Origin: Anaerolineae bacterium
GTDB taxonomy: Bacteria > Chloroflexota > Anaerolineae > Aggregatilineales > Phototrophicaceae
Assembly: GCA_016789005.1 (NCBI GenBank)
Contig: JAEURA010000066.1
Span: 1 to 36,885, forward strand
Direction of reading: 5' to 3'
DNA: 36,885 nucleotides
The translations under genes and the position numbers were made by a program. Shown piece after piece: positions 32,744 to 36,885 of this stretch. Every line of letters starts with the position of its first letter. The first letter of the stretch is position 1. Under the pieces are notes generated by a model. That model ran no database searches, was not told where the DNA came from, and saw only the letters and a program-made list of their open reading frames with translations.

Positions 32744-33718
32744 ATGGCAGATATGACCCTGCCGCTTTTTCCCGTAACCTACGAGATTCACAGCGCTTAT
32801 CAGCCGGATGCGCGCATCGTGCTGTACCCTGGACTGGTCGAGGACTACCTGAAGACGGTCCCATCTGGATCCGTCAGGCTGATTGTCACTTCGCCGCCGT
32901 ACAACCTGGGCAAGAGCTATGAGAGTCGCACATCGATTGAGCGCTATCTTGAGACCCAAAGCGCGATCATCGAAGGATTGATCGATCTGCTCGCCGATGA
33001 TGGCAGCATTTGCTGGCAGGTTGGCAACTACGTTCAAGATGGCGAGGTCTTTCCGCTCGATATCTACTATTATGGACTATTCAAGCAGCATGGATTGTCT
33101 CTACGGAATCGCGTGATCTGGCATTTTGGGCACGGACTTCATGCCTCAAAACGGTTCTCAGGGCGCTACGAAACGCTGCTGTGGTTCACCAAGAGCAAGC
33201 AGTACATCTTCAACCTGGATGAAGTGCGCGTCCCGTCAAAATATCCGGGAAAGCTGCACTACAAAGGAGACAAGCGAGGACAGCCGTCAGGAAATCCGAA
33301 AGGCAAGAATCCGTCGGACATCTGGGAGGTTGTTGCAGAAGATTGGGAAAGCTGTCTGTGGGACATCCCCAATGTGAAATCTAACCATCCCGAAAAGACC
33401 GAGCATCCCTGCCAGTTTCCTGTCGAACTGGTTGAACGCTGTGTGCTGGCTCTGACTCAGGAGGATGATTGGGTCTTCGATCCGTTCGCGGGCGTGGGTT
33501 CGAGCCTTATCGCCGGGCTGCGTCACAATCGGCGTGTCATGGGCTGTGAAAAGGAGCCTCAGTATCTTGAAACGGCAGTTCACAGAATCGGCGATCACTT
33601 CAACGGTACGCTGAAGACTCGCCCGCTCGGCAGACCGGTGCATCAACCGACTGGACGGGAGAAAGTGACCCAGACGCCTCAGGAATGGTTACAGCACGAG
33701 AAGGACGACGAAGCGTGA
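32744..33718 (+). CDS. DNA methyltransferase of a restriction-modification pair
   Basis: This 324-residue protein is a beta-class DNA methyltransferase. Catalytic motif TSPPYNLG is at 49-56 and the SAM motif FDPFAGVGSS at 245-254; motif IV before motif I defines the beta order. SPPY is typical of N4-cytosine methyltransferases, as expected for partners of BglII/BstYI-like nucleases, but N6-adenine cannot be excluded. The next gene overlaps by 4 bases and encodes such a nuclease. GC content is visibly lower than in the flanks, a sign of transfer. The gene looks intact. The start at 32744 has a weak ribosome site. Confidence 0.9.
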   Translation: MADMTLPLFPVTYEIHSAYQPDARIVLYPGLVEDYLKTVPSGSVRLIVTSPPYNLGKSYESRTSIERYLETQSAIIEGLIDLLADDGSICWQVGNYVQDGEVFPLDIYYYGLFKQHGLSLRNRVIWHFGHGLHASKRFSGRYETLLWFTKSKQYIFNLDEVRVPSKYPGKLHYKGDKRGQPSGNPKGKNPSDIWEVVAEDWESCLWDIPNVKSNHPEKTEHPCQFPVELVERCVLALTQEDDWVFDPFAGVGSSLIAGLRHNRRVMGCEKEPQYLETAVHRIGDHFNGTLKTRPLGRPVHQPTGREKVTQTPQEWLQHEKDDEA

Positions 33719-34284
33719 TTATCGCCGGGATGTACTCTTTCAATGGCGGACGCGAAATCATCGAAGCCCAGTATGGCGCTCATTTGAATGAGGTGATCTC
33801 GATCATTCGCTCGGTGGATGGTCCGCTTGCCAAGACGAAGATCAGCGCCGAGAAGACAATGAAGGGACGCAGTCTCTACAGTCCTCGCACATTGAACAAA
33901 GCCTTTGAATCGGCGTTTGCGCCGCGAGGCTGGACGAGACGTCGCGAATCCTGCGATTATTCGTCCGAGCACTACACACCTGATTATCGCCCTCAGAGCA
34001 CTTTTCGCGGGGCGTTTCGCGAGATGGATTTTGTCAAAGATCGCGTCGGCGTCGAGGTTCAGCTTGGGAAGTACGCGTTCATGGTCTACAACGTCTGCGC
34101 CAAGATGACGATCTTTCACAACCTGAATGTGATCGACGTTGGTATTGAGATTGTCCCCGTCAAAGACTTTGCCAACGAAATGTCCACAGGGGTATCGTAT
34201 TTTGAGTAGTTCGTGTGGGACCTAGAGCATCGGGGCGTTTCCAGCATCGATATTCCGGTGCTGATCATTGGCATTGCGCCGTAG
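33715..34284 (+). pseudogene. BstYI/BglII-like restriction endonuclease broken by in-frame TAG
   Basis: The gene starts with a GTG that overlaps the methyltransferase stop (GTGA). It gives 164 residues up to a TAG at 34207-34209. The frame then reads FVWDLEHRGVSSIDIPVLII and ends GIAP before a second TAG at 34282-34284. Sequence signs of the BamHI/BglII/BstYI group are SLYSPRTLNKAFE (53-65), MDFVKDRVGVEVQLGKY (104-120) with Asp109 and Glu114-Val-Gln116 as the D...ExQ catalytic set, and IDVGIEIVP followed by STGVSYFE. From memory BstYI has SGISYYE and a C-terminus ending in VLIGIAP, so the part after the TAG belongs to the protein. One CAG-to-TAG change explains it. Activity of the short form is doubtful. 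Confidence 0.82.
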
Positions 34285-34296
34285 TGAGGCGGAAAA

Positions 34297-34320
34297 TTGA
34301 ACGTAATGCGTCGTTCGATG
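34297..34320. repeat. Second copy of the TGAACGTAAT repeat
   Basis: TGAACGTAATGCGTCGTTC, matching 28298-28316 at 17 of 19 bases. It lies just after the restriction-modification pair and 60 bases before the ABC ATPase gene. Confidence 0.4.
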
Positions 34321-34379
34321 CTATTGACTTTGGCGGAAGATGATCGCCGCGCGCCGGTGTTAGCACAAACGGAACTCTC

Positions 34380-35339
34380 ATGACCGAGTACATCATCGAG
34401 ACGAGGAACCTCGTCAAACGTTTTGGCAAGTTCACCGCCGTCAACGGCTTGTCCCTTCAGGTCCCTTCAGGCGCGATCTACGGCTTCGTCGGACCCAACG
34501 GCGCGGGCAAGACCACCACGATGCGGATGCTGACCACGCTCACCCGCCCGACCAGCGGCGAGGCGTTCGTCGCCGGCAGTTCGGTCACGCACGAGCCGCG
34601 CGCTGTCCGCCGCGCCATCGGCTATATGCCCGACGAGTTCGGCGTCTACGACGATATGCGCGTCTGGGAGTACCTCGATTTCTTCGCCGCCTGCTACGAC
34701 ATCCCGGAAAACGAGCGCAAACGTCTGATCGATGATCTGCTGCAGCTGGTCGATCTGACGCACCGCCGTGACGACATGGTTGACAAGCTGAGCCGGGGCA
34801 TGAAGCAGCGCCTTTCGCTGGCGCGCACCCTGGCGCATGACCCGAAGGTGCTGATCCTGGACGAGCCGGCTTCCGGTCTCGACCCGCGCGCCCGCGTGGA
34901 AATCCGCGAGCTGCTGGTCGAACTGGCGCGGATGGGCAAGACGATCTTCTTCTCGACCCACATCCTCGCCGATGTCAGCGAAATCTGTACGCACATCGGC
35001 ATCGTCGAAGCCGGTGAGCTGATCGCCCAGGGCAGCATGGACGAGATGCGCGCTCAGCTTCAGCCGCACCGCGAGATCACCGTCATCCTGCGCAGCCCGG
35101 AAGCCGTCGAAAGCGTCAAACGACTTCTGGCGACGACGCCGGGGGTGCTGGGGTCGGTTGACCTGGAGGCGAAAGCCGGGCGTCATCCCCTGCGCATCGA
35201 CTTCGCCGGCGATGACGACGGCGTGGCGGCGCTCAGCCAGGCGATCAGCGCCTCTGGCGTGGCGATCCTGGGCTTCAGCGAGGAGACCAAGGACCTGGAA
35301 GCGATGTTCATGCGGGTCACCAAAGGGATCGTCTCCTGA
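34380..35339 (+). CDS. ABC transporter ATP-binding protein
   Basis: The 319-residue ATPase has Walker A GPNGAGKTTT (38-47), signature LSRGMKQRLSLARTL and Walker B VLILDEPASGLDP, followed by the H-loop STHILADVSE. The C-terminal 90 residues are an additional domain seen in ABC-2 type exporters (for example of the NatA/GldA kind). The permease gene starts 2 bases after its stop. The two form an exporter with an unknown substrate. The ATG at 34380 has only a weak GGAA before it. Confidence 0.96.
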   Translation: MTEYIIETRNLVKRFGKFTAVNGLSLQVPSGAIYGFVGPNGAGKTTTMRMLTTLTRPTSGEAFVAGSSVTHEPRAVRRAIGYMPDEFGVYDDMRVWEYLDFFAACYDIPENERKRLIDDLLQLVDLTHRRDDMVDKLSRGMKQRLSLARTLAHDPKVLILDEPASGLDPRARVEIRELLVELARMGKTIFFSTHILADVSEICTHIGIVEAGELIAQGSMDEMRAQLQPHREITVILRSPEAVESVKRLLATTPGVLGSVDLEAKAGRHPLRIDFAGDDDGVAALSQAISASGVAILGFSEETKDLEAMFMRVTKGIVS

Positions 35340-35341
35340 TC

Positions 35342-36676
35342 ATGAGCGCCATGACCGGCGCGCTCGATGAGCGCACTCCCCGCGAACGCATGCTGACTGA
35401 TGCCGCCGGCGTCCTGCAGGTCGGCGCGATTGCCTACGGCGTCTTCGCCGCGATCATCTTCCTGTGCGGCGCGCTCGCCGGGCTGGGTGCAGCGCGCGAT
35501 CTGCCGGATATGCTGAAAAGCATCCTGCTTTACACCTACACCGGCTCCAGCGATACCGCCCTGGCGATCCTGATCCTGCTGGCGCTGGCAGCGACCAGCC
35601 TGCTGCTGGTGGCGATGGTGGCGGTACTGGCGCGGGAAGTCTGGGTGGTCCCGCTCCTGGTGCTGCTGATCGCGCTGGCGCTGGCGGGGGTGATCCTGCT
35701 CGGCTTCACGCCGGGGCTGCCCGGCATCATCGTCATCGTCGTCGCCGGGCGCATGATGCTGACCGACCTGCGCGCCTTTCGCATCAACCCGGTCATGCTC
35801 AAGGAACTGCGGGGGCGCATGCGCGGCTTTCGCGCTTTCGCCGTCATTTCGATTTATCTCGGCTTGATGGGCGCTATCGCCCTGCTGCTTTATCTGGTCT
35901 TCGGCTCGTTCGCGCGCGGGACCGGTTCGGCGGCGGCGGGCGAGATCGGGCGGGTGCTGTTCTTCGGCATCGCCGCCATCGAGCTGCTGCTGATCCTGTT
36001 CATCGCGCCCGCTTTCACCGCTGGGGCGATCACCGGCGAGCGCGAACGCCAGACCTACGATCTGCTGCAAACGACGCTGCTGGCGAAAGCTACTTTTGTC
36101 ATCGGCAAGCTGGAGGCGGCGCTGAGTTACATCGTGCTCCTGCTGCTCTCCGGCATCCCGCTGCAAAGCCTCGCTTTCCTGTTCGGTGGCATCAGCGAGG
36201 CGGAGATCGCCCTGTCGGTGCTGCTGCTGCTGGTGACGGCGGTGCTGCTCGGCACGGTCGGTATCTATTTCTCGGCGGCGCTGCCTCGAACGCTGGTCGC
36301 CAGCGCGCGGGCGTATGGCGCGGCGCTGGCGGTGATGTTCATCGTGCCGGTGGTCATCTCGGTGATCATCAACATCCTCAACGATCTGCTGTTCATTCGC
36401 CAGGGGGCGCTGCCTTCACCGCCGATGGAGGCGCTGCTGCGCTACATCGATCTGCTGCTGACCAGCGTCAACCCCGCCGCCGCCGGGATCAGCGCGCAGT
36501 CGCTGCTGATCGATCAGCGGGTGCTGGCGTTCTACAACTACACGCTGCGCAGCGACGGCAGCACCATCCCGATGGTCTCGCCCTGGGTGCTGTTCACCAT
36601 CCTGTACCTCAGCGCGTCGGCAGTGCTGATCACGCTGACCATTCGTAAAGCCAGCCAGGACTTCGAAAGCTCATGA
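35342..36676 (+). CDS. ABC-2 type permease
   Basis: The 444-residue product has about ten hydrophobic segments. A central cytoplasmic segment NPVMLKELRGRMRGFRAF (about 150-167) and GAITGERERQTYDLLQTT (about 229-246) match ABC-2/GldF-type permeases: the ERE-x-TYDLL segment contacts the ATPase. The first third (about 25-140) adds extra membrane segments before the usual core. It starts 2 bases after the ATPase gene and overlaps the next gene by 4 bases (ATGA). Confidence 0.93.
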   Translation: MSAMTGALDERTPRERMLTDAAGVLQVGAIAYGVFAAIIFLCGALAGLGAARDLPDMLKSILLYTYTGSSDTALAILILLALAATSLLLVAMVAVLAREVWVVPLLVLLIALALAGVILLGFTPGLPGIIVIVVAGRMMLTDLRAFRINPVMLKELRGRMRGFRAFAVISIYLGLMGAIALLLYLVFGSFARGTGSAAAGEIGRVLFFGIAAIELLLILFIAPAFTAGAITGERERQTYDLLQTTLLAKATFVIGKLEAALSYIVLLLLSGIPLQSLAFLFGGISEAEIALSVLLLLVTAVLLGTVGIYFSAALPRTLVASARAYGAALAVMFIVPVVISVIINILNDLLFIRQGALPSPPMEALLRYIDLLLTSVNPAAAGISAQSLLIDQRVLAFYNYTLRSDGSTIPMVSPWVLFTILYLSASAVLITLTIRKASQDFESS

Positions 36677-36885
36677 GCGCAGGGACAGCTTTGGTTTCCA
36701 AGGTTGAAATCACCGGTGGGAGCCTGCCGGAAGCGGATCCGCTTGACAGGCTGTCGTCGGCGCTGCGGCGCTACGACCGCCGCCGTCGAATGCAGCAGAC
36801 CGCCGTCTGGATGCCCCGCGCCCTGGCGGCTGCGCTGGTGGTCGGCGTGGCGCTGGCGGTCGGGGCGCGGCTGCGCCCGCTGCTG
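36673..36885 (+). CDS. Membrane protein, 3' end outside window
   Basis: The frame begins with an ATG overlapping the permease stop and runs to the edge of the window (71 codons). A polar start (MSAGTALVSKVEITGGSLPE) and a basic stretch (RRYDRRRRMQQ) lead into a hydrophobic segment (RALAAALVVGVALAVGA). It is probably the next gene of the exporter operon. Its family cannot be judged from this fragment. Confidence 0.75.
   Translation, partial: MSAGTALVSKVEITGGSLPEADPLDRLSSALRRYDRRRRMQQTAVWMPRALAAALVVGVALAVGARLRPLL

Noticed and set aside
34207..34209. TAG as a general sense codon (genetic code change) to explain the nuclease
   Set aside because: Several intact genes here end at TAG in proper places, so the code is standard; only this gene is affected.
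34451..34470. Tandem 10-base repeat GTCCCTTCAG in the ABC ATPase gene
   Set aside because: The protein at this place is normal for the family (LSLQVPSGAIYGFVGPNGAGK in two parts), so it is coincidence of codons and not a duplication.
35183..36166. Minus-strand frame of 327 codons rich in Gln and Asp opposite the permease
   Set aside because: Its Gln/Asp/His content is what antisense of membrane-segment codons (CTG, ATC, GTG) gives; no family pattern.
1..36885. CRISPR array, tRNA or rRNA genes
   Set aside because: No regular spaced repeats, cloverleaf or rRNA signatures were seen on reading both strands by eye.

Overview
The window looks like a chromosomal segment of a GC-rich member of the Chloroflexota, probably from an Anaerolineae-like lineage. 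This is an inference from gene content, not a search. The supporting features are lipoproteins with TPTPT-type linkers and SH3 domains, a Cys-free S4 protein, a short double-cluster ferredoxin, a PspA gene next to a membrane coiled-coil gene, and a large exported membrane protein associated with an ABC exporter. No tRNA, rRNA or CRISPR array was seen.

Layout. Positions 1-3460 (+): the end of a sortase, a small tail-anchored protein, a Crp/FNR regulator, a ferredoxin and a divergent RsmI-like methylase. At 3554-4180 is rpsD, followed by a bidirectional terminator. Positions 4271-6091 (-): an SDR, a deazaflavin-type nitroreductase and a membrane protein. At 6206 (+) is a YfiT/DinB protein. Positions 6922-9091 (-): lutC and lutB. 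At 9159 (+) is a second SDR, and at 9896 (-) a nuclease lipoprotein. Positions 10497-11773 (+): a TetR regulator and a YceI gene, with two matching TetR-type operators between them. Positions 11865-15980 (-): a secreted PPC protein coupled to an SPFH protein, and a separate secreted protein. Positions 16232-18747 (+): an SH3 lipoprotein and an amine oxidase. Positions 18808-22828 (-): the PspA pair, a response regulator-histidine kinase fusion and homoserine dehydrogenase. At 23126 (+) is a class III aminotransferase with a structured leader. Positions 24742-27010 (+): an ECF sigma factor, a putative membrane anti-sigma factor and a bactofilin-like membrane protein in one overlapping operon. 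At 26937-28265 (-) is an SH3-like secreted protein. Positions 28266-28937 hold a degraded transposase. At 28938 (+) is an LCCL-domain secreted protein. At 30139 (+) is a large exported membrane protein, and from 34380 to the end an ABC exporter. Between these two lies a restriction-modification pair of lower GC.

The most striking observation is in that pair. The endonuclease resembles BstYI/BglII (from memory of the family). It is cut by a single in-frame TAG after codon 164, yet 24 more in-frame codons follow that read as the expected C-terminal end. The methyltransferase upstream is intact. This looks like a modification system whose nuclease was recently disarmed, or one dependent on stop-codon readthrough. 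Other notable items are an SPFH protein with an internally duplicated module, TetR operators that explain the yceI arrangement, a degenerate RsmI paralogue, a bacterial LCCL protein, and several families of palindromic intergenic repeats.
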